From: Paramacrobiotus metropolitanus
Lineage: Eukaryota > Tardigrada > Eutardigrada > Parachela > Macrobiotidae
Direction of reading: 5' to 3'
Assembly (NCBI RefSeq): GCF_019649055.1
Contig: NW_026570596.1
Span: 1 to 33,104 of the forward strand
DNA: 33,104 nt
The position numbers and the translations under genes are program-made. Below the pieces are notes generated by a model, which saw only the letters and a program-made list of their open reading frames with translations, was not told where the DNA came from and ran no database searches. Positions within the stretch are counted from its first letter, which is position 1; every line of letters starts with the position of its first letter. Positions 9,788 to 18,956 of this stretch are shown one piece after another.

Positions 9788-10502
9788 ATGACGATGCGAC
9801 CGATTGAAAAAGCTCACATTACTAAAATTGCGGCGACGACAGCCGGATCGACAAGTCGAATGGATCACCGCCAGCGTATGACGGTCGCGGCCAAGTCCGT
9901 TGAACACGGTTATGCGATCGGTGTCTGCACCGGCCCGTTCGAGCAGGGTCGACCAGTTAGAGTGCCCGGTTCGACATTCGAAATACTTATAGTGTTCGGA
10001 ACGTCACCAACAATGGCGACGCTGGATACTGGAGCCATGACCTCGCTCATCTTTCACAAGTTCTGCGAGAAGAACAACTTGAGAATGGAAACGCTCGGAT
10101 ACTGCAGAAAGATCGTCGGCGTTGGCAAAATAATGGCGTTCGCCATCACTCAAGTCAAAAGGCCGAACCAGTCCATATACGTCCTGCGTTCAGGCAGCAC
10201 GGACAAATTGCCCGTGTTGCTCCTATATGGTTACCAGGAAGATTCTCGGATTTGTACCCTACACGGTTGAAGAGACGGAAGCAAAATTAACGACGGCAGC
10301 AAAATTAACGACGGCGACGGCTGTACCAATACCTGAGGCATCGGCACAGGTTAAGGAACAGGGAATTCCGCAACTTGTGCCGACTGCCAACTGGCCATGG
10401 AATCGGATTATTAAAGTCTGGATCCACGAAGCCATCGTGAACCGGCAGACAGGTAAGTCGACATGCTGTTCCAATGGCACCGGATCTAATATAAAAGGAT
10501 GA
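9788..10502 (+). pseudogene. Retropepsin-like aspartic protease fragment of an LTR retroelement
   Basis: The frame 9788-10270 contains ATLDTGAMTSLI, with the catalytic-type DTG triad at 10025-10033. About 60 residues later comes LPVLLLYGYQ, in the place of the usual hydrophobic-Gly flap-side strand (ILLG-type). This order is that of retroviral-type proteases of Ty3/gypsy and related elements, which act as dimers to cut the Gag-Pol polyprotein. After the stop at 10270 the reading continues in another frame to 10502. No reverse transcriptase, RNase H or integrase follows, so the copy is truncated and decayed. The flanking GC-rich frames from 9089 onward are probably the same element, but show no motif I can name. 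Confidence 0.55.
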
Positions 10503-10640
10503 AAGAATGCCTCAATATTCAGACGGGACTCCGAGCACCGACGTTACAGACCGGCAAAGAAAAGCTAACCGGAAAAGTCGCCTTCAAGTGGATGCTTACC
10601 GAGTGAGAGCACCTCTCAGAAGACAGGACGCTATTTGAGG

Positions 10641-10697
10641 TAGAGGCCGTTCCCGGCCGTAGAGGCCGTTCCCGGCCGTAGAGGCCGTTCCCAGCTG
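10641..10697. repeat. 19-bp tandem repeat, three copies
   Basis: TAGAGGCCGTTCCCGGCCG occurs twice perfectly (10641-10659, 10660-10678) and a third time with changes at the end. A related piece (GCCGTTCCCAGCC) follows. It lies at the end of the GC-rich retroelement block. Confidence 0.85.
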
Positions 10698-11534
10698 TGC
10701 CGTTCCCAGCCAGAAATGTGGAGCCACATCTACCGCTTGGGGCAAGAAACGCCGGAGCAATACTTCGATGTCATTATGGATATAAAATTCCGCTTTCGCT
10801 TGCCTATGATGATTGATAGATAATTGTTTTACGGTACTTGACTCACAGATTGACGAAAATAGAACTTGACTTTTTATCTGCCTGACGTACCACTTACAAC
10901 TCACTGAAAGCGGATGCTTTGTTGTAGTTTTGTTTGTTTTGGTCAGATTGTATGTAGCCAGCAGGTTCTTATGAATGTGCTGGCTACAGGGGAACCTACG
11001 GGTTTTGCTCGGATGAAACCATAAAATACAGCGCTGCAACCATCAGGCTCGGTGCAAATCGCTCCAGATGGGCATTTTCGTGCTGCTTGTTTGCACCAGT
11101 TTATCGATTCCTCACAAAAGCTCCGATAACAGTACTGAAAACCGGGCTAAAACAGTCGACGCACGGTTGCTTTGAAAATAAGTTTGAATTCGACTAACGG
11201 CTGGGGAAAACATAAACATAAGAAAACCTAACAATATTTTCTTGGAAATTGAAGTATAACCCACGCAACTTAGGAATTACATAAGAAGGCCGATGAAAAG
11301 TGCATCTTTTGGAAGGCGAATGCGCAGTGCTCAAAAGGAGGAGAGGGCGGAAGGCGAAGTCGAAGCCACTCATGCATAGCCTCGATTAACAGTGACACAT
11401 TTTTTGGTCGGACTGTCTCGTTGCTCTGTAACGCTCCGTAAGATTCTGTTTGAAGTAATTAACGCCGTCGTAGAGAGATTCTGGCACTTTACCGTACAGA
11501 GCTCATTGAAAGTGCGCGGCGAGACAGCTGCAAT

Positions 11535-11707
11535 GATGGTGTGGCAAAATAGCCAATTGACTATTTTCCCGACCACAGTGCGGCAAAATAGCTGAGCAGC
11601 TATTTTAACGCAGTGTGCGGTAAAATAGCCAACAAGTTATTTCGCCCACCGTAGTGCGGCAAAATAGCCAACTGGCTATTTAGCCGCAAACACTGCGGCA
11701 AAATAGC
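11535..11707. repeat. Right inverted terminus: ~37-bp palindromic subrepeats
   Basis: Units containing GTGCGGCAAAATAGC recur about every 37-39 bp. Read on the minus strand they match the left block at 3882-4018 unit by unit, including the variant ACCGCACACTGCGTTAAAA (here TAACGCAGTGTGCGGT). Sequence outside the repeat differs, apart from the short candidate target duplication at 11715-11724. Confidence 0.8.
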
Positions 11708-12260
11708 CACTTCGATTAAACAATACGTTCACACACGTAATTATGCAGCATCGGCATTTCTGTGTTGTAAAAGTGCGGCGTAAATACTTACGTTGTTCGC
11801 TCTTAAAAACATAAACGTGGGTCTTGTTAATCTGGGCATACAGACCAGGGTATCAGGGCTTTGATGAGTTACATGTGATTGAATTTCTTAAGCTTGAGTA
11901 TGGTGGACAGCGCCACGAAAACAATATCAATAAATTAATGAGTTAAAATTCACTTTTACTGTTCTTAACTTCGCTCTGCTTACAGTGTTGGCCTACAGCG
12001 GTGCAGTTCCCTAGTGCTTATTGTATTGTGGAATTTGCTGATATTGCACTTGTGTAATAGTACGCAGTTCTAATGCCGTCTAATAGTACCCAGTTCAGGT
12101 TTGGCCACGCCTATTGACATTTGCAGCTGAAATTGTCTTTCAAAGTATGCTACTGTGCTGTACTAAATTTATACGAGAAAAATTGTTCTGGATTTGGAGC
12201 TTCCCTATGTGCCCTGGTTAGAATTATTCGATTGATTTGCGGAACAACCGGTTATTGTAG

Positions 12261-13523
12261 AGTAAGAGCGTGCTCCGGCCTTTGCTGAAAGAGAAAAGAA
12301 GCGCAACACCCAAAATCGGGACGAAGCGGGGACTTGAGCATGCGTTCTTTCCCAAGCTAAAGCGAGCGAAGAAAGACCTGGTCGGCAGTTCAGTATTGCC
12401 GCTGCTGAGAGACCTGCTGCCTTCATGGGGTTCTGATGTTCAAGAAACAAATGATTTCTTGCGGATCCTGCCAGTGGAGATCTTGGCGGAGGTCTTTCAA
12501 TACCTGCACACCGTGGATCAGTGCCGACTGCGGGTGGTGTGCCCTGGCTGGTACGCCATCCTCACGTCTGCCGTCGTCAAGGGTTTGCTCCACATCCATT
12601 ATGACGCAAATCTTGCCTGGGAAGCTGCCAATACTCCAGTCGTGGGCAATGTTTATGTGGCTGCGGCGTGTGCGCATCGCTGTTGGAGTAATCGCGCGGT
12701 GGCTATTGTAGGCGCGCCTTTGCCTGGGTTCTTCGGGAGTTTAGTTGGCCACGCTTTGAGGTATTGGCCTTTGTGCGACGGGCGGTTTCTGAGCGAGATT
12801 ATGCAGGGAGGAGCCGAGAAATTTCCCAGGATTCTTGTCGTGAAGGACGTTCACTGCTGGACCCCGGATGAATGCGCAGATTACATTACCCTTCTTTACA
12901 ATCTGTTTGACTCACTGGCGATGATTTGCCACACGCTGATTGTGAAGAACCTCAAGTTCTATATTAAGTGTATAGCGGATGGCAGCAGGGGAATCAAAAT
13001 CCGCATCCCTTTCGGGCGGATGCGCAACGGTCGTCGCTTGACTGTCGCCGACTGGTGGGACATGATTGAACAGGGCTGTCCACTGCTGGACGACAAACAA
13101 AGGGACGTTGTGACCGATGCGATCAAGAAACGTCACGACAATCGCTGGTTGCACAAGCAGCTGTATTGGGTACAGATGGTTATTAACATAAATCTTTTAT
13201 ATTAATGTACGAAAGTGGCAAAAATGTCGTTGTTGCGTCTTTGCCAAGAATACTTGACTGAGAGCCGCTGTACAGTTTCCTGTCATTTCTTCTTCTTGTG
13301 CATTTGAATATTATGCTATAAGTGTACCGCTTTACAGATTGCACGTATACGTCAGAGTCAGGATCCGAGAGAAACTTCCAGCTATTTAAAACCGTTTCCT
13401 GCTGGGGATGATCCCTTGGAGTTCGTGGAAGTGGAGCGGCTGTCACGAATGGCGCAGTATCTTATGTATCGCGCGGTAATTGACGACATATTCGATACCG
13501 AGGTGATCTGGCCAAGTTCGTAA
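12261..13523 (+). CDS. F-box protein exons, 3' part of the Tudor-like/F-box gene begun at 858
   Basis: Exons 12261-13169 and 13338-13523. The first opens directly after a TAG that is both an in-frame stop and a usable acceptor (GGTTATTGTAG), and no in-frame ATG precedes the F-box. It must therefore be spliced to upstream exons; phase 0 matches the donor at 3653. The donor GTACAG at 13170 joins the acceptor TTTACAG at 13337, also in phase 0. Joined with 858-3653 the product is 519 residues. Residues about 222-262 are an F-box (LRILPVEILAEVF, then CRLRVVCPGWYAI), which in known proteins binds Skp1 in SCF ubiquitin ligases. A Lys/Arg-rich stretch precedes it. The C-terminal ~250 residues match the gene at 15506, including QSQDPRETSSYL near the end of the protein against QSADPRPASHYH there. 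AATAAA lies at 13911-13916. The 8.6-kb gap makes a broken gene possible. Confidence 0.65.
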
Positions 13524-14133
13524 GTTACCACCCATCGGGCTGACTTTTTACTGAAATTTGCACTATCTAAAACATAAAACATGGCTTGTTTTCTTCAACT
13601 TATGATTTGTGGAACTGGTTTGGGATCGAATTAACTAACTAAGAATGATTTAACTAAAAATGTGCGAGGTTTGATTGGCGTTAATCCTATTATTCATTCA
13701 AAATTTTATGAGTTTTCCTGTTGATAATTGTTTGTTTTTTAAGGGACGGCAATGTACAGGTTTAAAACAATCACTGATCTTTGTATTTAAGAGTAGGGGT
13801 AAGACTGGGCGTATACACTGTATTCGCAGCACGCTTAATTGATACAGATTCCCGTACGTGTTCCGTAAACTAAAGCGGTTCTAATCTAGTTCTGCTGTTT
13901 CTACTTCGAGAATAAAATGGGTAACCAAACATATTTCGGCTTTTTACAATAAATCACCGAACCAACAGCATACAGGTTTGTACTTTATAAATCGTAGTAT
14001 CATGTATTACTTAGGTCATAAATCAGTGGCATTGTTCCCAAGTATAGGGCGAGTACCGTCATGGCGCATTGTAGGACGCCCAGACGGATTGCAGCTGATT
14101 ACAAAACTATCACTCGTGTTGGGTTTTGGACGA
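13524..14133. other. 3' flank of the first F-box gene
   Basis: AT-rich and non-coding by eye. AATAAA at 13911-13916 is the likeliest polyadenylation signal of the upstream gene. The open frame at 13978-14376 overlaps the minus-strand relic and has no features of its own. Confidence 0.45.
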
Positions 14134-14998
14134 TTACCAAGCCGGGTCCTGTTTCTCTCTCCTGAACATGTCAAATGCCCGTTCTTTTTTCGTATAGACC
14201 CGGAGCATGGCGCCTGTCTTATAAGTCAACCGACAGTTTTCCCCAACTCTGTCGAGGCTAAGGTCAAACCAGCTGCCGCTGTGGTCGACTCGCCAGTGCT
14301 TAAACAGTTGGTAAGCCAGGTCCAGGTTTGCAAACAGTGGACCCGACCAAGACAGTGCCTTGAGTGCAGCGTGTAGGTGCGCCCATCTTTCATCGGCGTC
14401 GGAGATCCGAGGCTTCGGTCTGGATGGCACGCATGGTTGCCGGTTTTTTTTTTGCCGTGGTGGAAGCCGCATTATAGGCTTTGAAGGAATCTTCCGAAGT
14501 AAGACTAGAGCTGTGTCACTGTCTTCATGCCAAACCATGAGTAGCCGGTCGGGCGGTTGGCTGGGGGCCTTTTTCTAAGGATCTGCTGGTTTAACCGACC
14601 TTTGCCTTGCGCTTGGGATGGGACGCTCGGTCCGGCCTCCACTTCACCTATCGGGTCATTCGGGGCTTCTGCCGAAAGTTTTTCCAATTTGCCCGGCTGT
14701 ATCTCAGGGTACGGGTCTTCGGGTGTCGCTGTTTGCGACTGCCCTTTCCCGTCGCTATCGTCATAATCGCCGTCCGATTTATCGGAATGGCCGTAGCCTT
14801 GTTCCGACTCGCGTTTTTGTCGTCATCTTCTCCGGACTCATCCACGAGTGACTGTGCGTTCCGAGATGTGCTACCCTTGTTCTTGCGTTTCTTAGTCGTA
14901 GAGCGGCCCCTTCGAAGACGACAAGTCCAATGGAAGGGAGGCTGAATTACCGGGGGTTCGGACTGCGTAAATATCCTTGACAAACTTTCCCCTCGCAA
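14134..14998 (-). pseudogene. Frameshifted coding relic of unknown family
   Basis: Three overlapping minus-strand frames follow one another (14998-14648, 14840-14505, 14538-14134) with compatible composition. The first gives a basic then acidic segment (RRGRSTTKKRKNKGS, SLVDESGEDDD). The second continues acidic and Pro-rich (GHSDKSDGDYDDSDGKG, PNDPIGEVEAGPSVPSQ). The third is a more ordered part (ERWAHLHAALKALSW, LDLAYQLFKHWRVDH). This reads as one protein of nearly 290 residues with a disordered charged half, broken by two frame changes; a run of ten A lies near the second. I do not recognise it. It could be a retroelement ORF or a dead host gene; introns are too short to explain the shifts. 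Confidence 0.4.
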
Positions 14999-15505
14999 GC
15001 TCGGGTGAAATGTTTGATTCGCTAGTTAGCTGATAAGTTTCCAATGACAACTTTCCAATGAGCAGACTCACCTGTCATTGGAGAATTTATTAGAACTTGA
15101 CTTGTCAATGAGACATCTGGCTGAGGCTCTCATCAGCCAGCGATGTTTCCATTACTATTAGAAAAGCAATTGCTACCGAGAATTTAACTGCCATCCGCAT
15201 AATCTTGACCTTGTATGGATTGCGCGGCTACCCGGATGAACAGCGCCGCAAAAGCGGATTTGGATACAGCGACATAAGCAAAATCCTGACGATCTGATGC
15301 TCAACCAAATATAAAACGTGGGTAGAACATCACCACCATTCCGTGTTGCCTTTAGTTTCACTCGGTTAGGAATTTACTGTATTTCGCACGTAGCATTGCC
15401 CAGGATTTTCACTGCCTTTCACTTGACTGTAAAGGCCGTGTGGCGACGATCGGCAATCCAGATCTTTTTTTCTACAACGAGCCCGTTATCGACGTCCCCA
15501 GAAAA
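14999..15505. other. Intergenic region with promoter of the second F-box gene
   Basis: Two small inverted repeats lie upstream: CCAATGACA/TGTCATTGG near 15045-15080 and CTGGCTGA/TCAGCCAG near 15117-15141. From 15310 onward the sequence is promoter and leader. No ATG occurs between about 15320 and 15506, which supports the chosen start of the gene. Confidence 0.5.
15310..15316 (+). promoter_or_regulatory. TATA box of the second Tudor-like/F-box gene
   Basis: TATAAAA, 190 bases before the start codon. Transcription would begin near 15340, giving a leader of roughly 165 bases without an upstream ATG. Confidence 0.5.
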
Positions 15506-18027
15506 ATGGTCCGCTTTAATTGCGTGAATGTTCTGTGCGACGATGGGTTCTTGCGTTTCGGGCGCGTCGTGGACGTGGCCGACAACGGCCTCTTCGTCGA
15601 CCTTCTCTGTCCCCATCGGCACCGCGAACTGTTCCCATTCGGTAGCGTCTTTTATTACAGTCCGATCAGCGAATGCGAACTGATCAAGATTCAGAAGCAG
15701 ATTAAGAAAGTTCTCGTGCAAGTGCTCGTACCGGAGACCCCGTCGGCTTCTTGGATTTGGCTGGACGCTGAACTGATCAGAGTTGTGGACGGTCAGCGGA
15801 ATCTGCGCTACGGGGCCGCCGTTGTACAGTGGAGAAATCCAGGCAGTGAGGTGTCCTGCACGAATATCGTCCCCATTGAGCGGCTGCGCTGGCCCGTGGA
15901 GTCCCCCGAACGTAGCCCGGGTGTATGCGTCAGACCAGGGACGTTTGTCCGGTGCGGCGTGCCGCTGGATAAGGAGTTAAGCTTCCTCTCGTCGGAAGAG
16001 GTCGACGCGCTGATCCGGGAGTGGAATTTGTACTACGGTCGGCAAGAGTCCAGAGTCTCTATGGTGGACCACGTGGGCGGCCAGTTACGTATTCTGTGCA
16101 GTCTTAAGCAGTGGAAAAGCTGTGATGCAAACGACCAACGATTCCAGGTAATAAACATCCATGTAATCATTGCTGTACAAATTAGCCAACCATACAGTGT
16201 CAATTCCTTGACCTCAGTTTTGCTTGCCGGCAATTTGCTGACCGACATATTATTGATTCAAACAACCTGCAGACCGACAAATCGCTTGTCGACTATTTTG
16301 CTGACTGAATTTTTCTAAAATTATTTTCTTGATCGACAACTAACGCATCGGTCTAGTTTCAGGGGTTCTTAGATTTTTTGGTGTTTTCTTGGTTTCTTAG
16401 GTTTTCTTTTGCTCGATAATGCTTGATATCGACTGTTTCTAATTCTTTCTTATAATTTTTATTTATGCCAGCTTTCTTTATTCTTATGCCATTCTGATAT
16501 TTCGTTTAAAAACTTATGTTTCGTTATATTTTCTTAAGTTAGCAGATTGTCGTCAGCAAAATGCCGGGCTCAGCAAACTGTCATTCGGCAACTTAGCGAT
16601 CATCCAATTGTCGGGTAACCATTTTATCGGTCAGCAGACTGTCGGTTTGCAATATGGTTTGCAGAAGGTCTTGGCTGATATCCGATTTTACCTGATCTGC
16701 GGCTTACCCTTACCGAACAAACCGGTGGAAATGGCCGACTGCAGTATTTTGCCGTTGGAAATATGGAGTGAAGTGCTTTCGCATTTGGACACTGTGACGC
16801 AGCATAAACTGCGCATCGTCTCGGCGACATGGAACCGTATCTTCACCTCACCGACGTTAACCCCAACGCTGGTGATTACTAGCCGAAAACGCGGCACCTA
16901 TTGGCGTTTCCTCATCGCAGCGGTTTTCTACAAATGCCTGTCCGTCAACACTCAATACCTTCTCGTGGCCGACCACAAGGGTGTTCTTGACATGGAGGAT
17001 TTGTCAGCTGTCTTCGGCGTGCTGCGGCACACCGGAATTCGACTGCGGACGGTGAGCATCACCGGATTTACTTGGCGGCTGTTGATCAACGGCGCTCCCG
17101 ATACCGTGATAGAGGGTCACTGTGGGCTACATCGAACGGGTATGGACGAAGCCCAGCCGATAGTAAAGATGAAGGACTGCTGCTATGATCGCTTGCAGGA
17201 TTTTGTGGAGTTATGCGGCAGTTTGCCGTGTGACACCATCCGTATGGCGAACTGTACTGCCCAGCTGGTGTGCTTGATCGGTGAGCCAGCCAGGGCACCA
17301 AAGTTGTCGGTGAAGATCTCGGCGGTGTGCATGAAACAGGATAGCGGTTTCGGCTGTGCACTGTGGGCGGCGTTCGAGGCGGCGCTACCTGCGCTGCTCG
17401 GAACGAACCGCAGGCAGCTCTCGCAGCGTTTAGCACGGCTAGTCCGACCGCGGGCTGCGCGGCATAGGGAAGCCAGCCTGGTCTGCAAGGTACGAGTTAC
17501 CCAGGGAAAAGCATTTGTTTCGAGCACTGAGCGTAGCTGCATTTATAGCTACATTATGACATTATATAGATATTATGTTATGCTTAACTTACACATACGT
17601 ACGTACATACGTTCATTTATAAATATCTATACACAAATAATAATAATATAGTAATAATATAGAACATCACACATACATACTTATGCATTTATAATAACGT
17701 ATGTATAATAACGTATGTACATTAGTACATATATATATATATATACATACATATCTGTACATCGTTATTACGTTATACATACCTATATGCATAAAGACGT
17801 TATTGCGTTATACATTACGTTATGCATTTACAGCTACATTTAGATCAAATATTACCGATACGCTTTTTTTGCAGATGTTGTGCGCAACACAGTCGGCTGA
17901 TCCGCGTCCGGCTTCGCATTACCACGGGAAGAAGTGGTGCGAGGACGGTTTGAAAGGTGTACAGTTGGAGAAGTTGTCGCGTCTTTCCTTGCACTTTCTA
18001 GTTTCTTATGCAAATTCGAGGTTGTAG
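15506..18027 (+). CDS. Tudor-like/F-box protein, probable SCF ubiquitin-ligase adaptor
   Basis: Exons 15506-16147, 16665-17489 and 17875-18027, all joined in phase 0 (donors GTAATA and GTACGA; acceptors TATGGTTTGCAG and TTTTTTTGCAG). The product is about 539 residues. The start ATG is the first after the TATA box and has a good context (AAAATGG). Residues 1-52 and 70-127 are two strand-rich modules (GRVVDVADNGLFVDL; LVQVLVPETPSASWIW; IVPIERLRWP), best described as Tudor/SH3-like. Residues 128-214 are a linker. Residues about 240-280 are an F-box (SILPLEIWSEVLSHLDTVTQ, KLRIVSATWNRIF). The remainder matches the C-terminal region of the gene ending at 13523. An F-box binds Skp1 in known proteins, so a substrate-adaptor role is likely; the substrate is unknown. 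The second exon could instead begin at 16638, adding nine residues from an intronic repeat. AATAAA is at 18435-18440. Confidence 0.72.
16225..16660. repeat. Intronic foldback-like repeat with T-rich core
   Basis: The left part has TTGCTGACCGAC (16235-16246) and TTTTGCTGACTGA (16296-16308). The right part has the inverted forms GTCGTCAGCAAAA (16549-16561), CTCAGCAAACTGTC (near 16569) and GGTCAGCAGACTGTC (near 16630). The centre (16365-16550) is T-rich and resembles positions 1-190 of the window. The right end abuts the acceptor of the F-box exon, so the repeat may have supplied that splice site. Confidence 0.5.
17560..17830. repeat. AT-rich microsatellite in intron 2 of the second F-box gene
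   Basis: Mixed tracts of ACATACGT, (TA)n and repeated ATAACGTATGTA/TTACGTTATACAT words, which are partly palindromic. Non-coding; the open frames crossing it are composed of the repeat. Confidence 0.7.
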
Positions 18028-18956
18028 ATGGAGAACTTGTACAACTTAGTATTTTACCAGACACGCATAACCTGCAAAAATTCGATGGGAAAATCATATA
18101 CTCAGTTACTTGTTTAGTTGTTTTCTACTTTAGCGTAACGGAACTCTGTGTGTGTAGACAGTGTAGTGACCTTGTGTACCCGGCGTCCGATGTTTCTGGT
18201 TCTCAAGTACATATGTTCTACCAGTTTCTTTTTCAATCGCGACATTAATGTTTGTTAGAATATATTTTTTTGTCAAACAACGGTTGATTCCAGTACATAA
18301 TAATTATCATGTATTCGTTGAATCCAGTGCATAGGAAAACCTTTTACTAGGATCGCCTTCATTGGTTTGGGCCTTCCGCCTTCGTGAAATGTAAGTGTTC
18401 TAACCAGCTTATGGCAAACTTGTCGTAACTTGAAAATAAAACATGGTACAACCATAATATTGAATCTGATTGGCTTTCCTTTAATATGCTGGCTTAGTCA
18501 CTGGGTGCCATTTTTAAAGTATTGATGATGGGTTAATTAATCTTGTTCATGGCGCAGACTGAAGCAAAACTTTCGTAGTGGAAGTAACCTATTTTCTAAT
18601 CGTAAGAACTGTGTAGTTTCGTACAATAACGGTACATGACAATTAACTGATTTTTATGGCGAATCTTCTATGGCCTAATATTATTGGAAGTCTTGTTGCT
18701 ACAGATTTGTCGCAATTATGATTTGTGTGTGCACAGAGCACACCGTGACCTTCTCAAGGGTACCAGCAATATTCCAGCATAATATTGCGTGTAAAAAGGA
18801 AGTTAGCGATATTGATAACATACCACACTGTACGCACGATGTGTAAGAAGAAATCCACTCCTGCTTTATCAGTCCTCTCCTGCGCTACTTCCAACTCGCC
18901 CGATCAGCATTGAAACCACCTAGTTATCGACGTTTTATTCTGGTCTGACTGTCGCA
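18028..18956. other. Intergenic region
   Basis: The 3' flank of the F-box gene, with AATAAA at 18435-18440, followed by the presumed promoter of the membrane-protein gene. No clear TATA box and no supported exon were seen. Confidence 0.45.

Larger units (their letters stand above)
3831..11714. mobile_element. Candidate foldback-type composite transposon with long inverted termini
   Basis: The left end (about 3837-4018) and right end (about 11535-11707) are inverted copies of a block of ~37-39-bp units that share the core GGCTATTTTGCCGCAC. Successive units match in order when the right end is reverse-complemented. Directly outside lie ATTAACAAT (3822-3830) and ATTAAACAAT (11715-11724), a direct repeat differing by one A, as expected of a 9-10-bp target duplication. 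Drosophila FB elements are known for long inverted ends made of short tandem repeats and for 9-bp duplications. The ~7.9-kb interior has no transposase I recognise; it holds nested remnants listed separately. The element sits in what looks like an intron of the first F-box gene. The alternative is two independent insertions of one palindromic satellite in opposite orientation. Confidence 0.55.

Noticed and set aside
9323-9907. 194-codon minus-strand frame
   Set aside because: No motif; it lies opposite the GC-rich gag/protease block, where stops are rare by composition.
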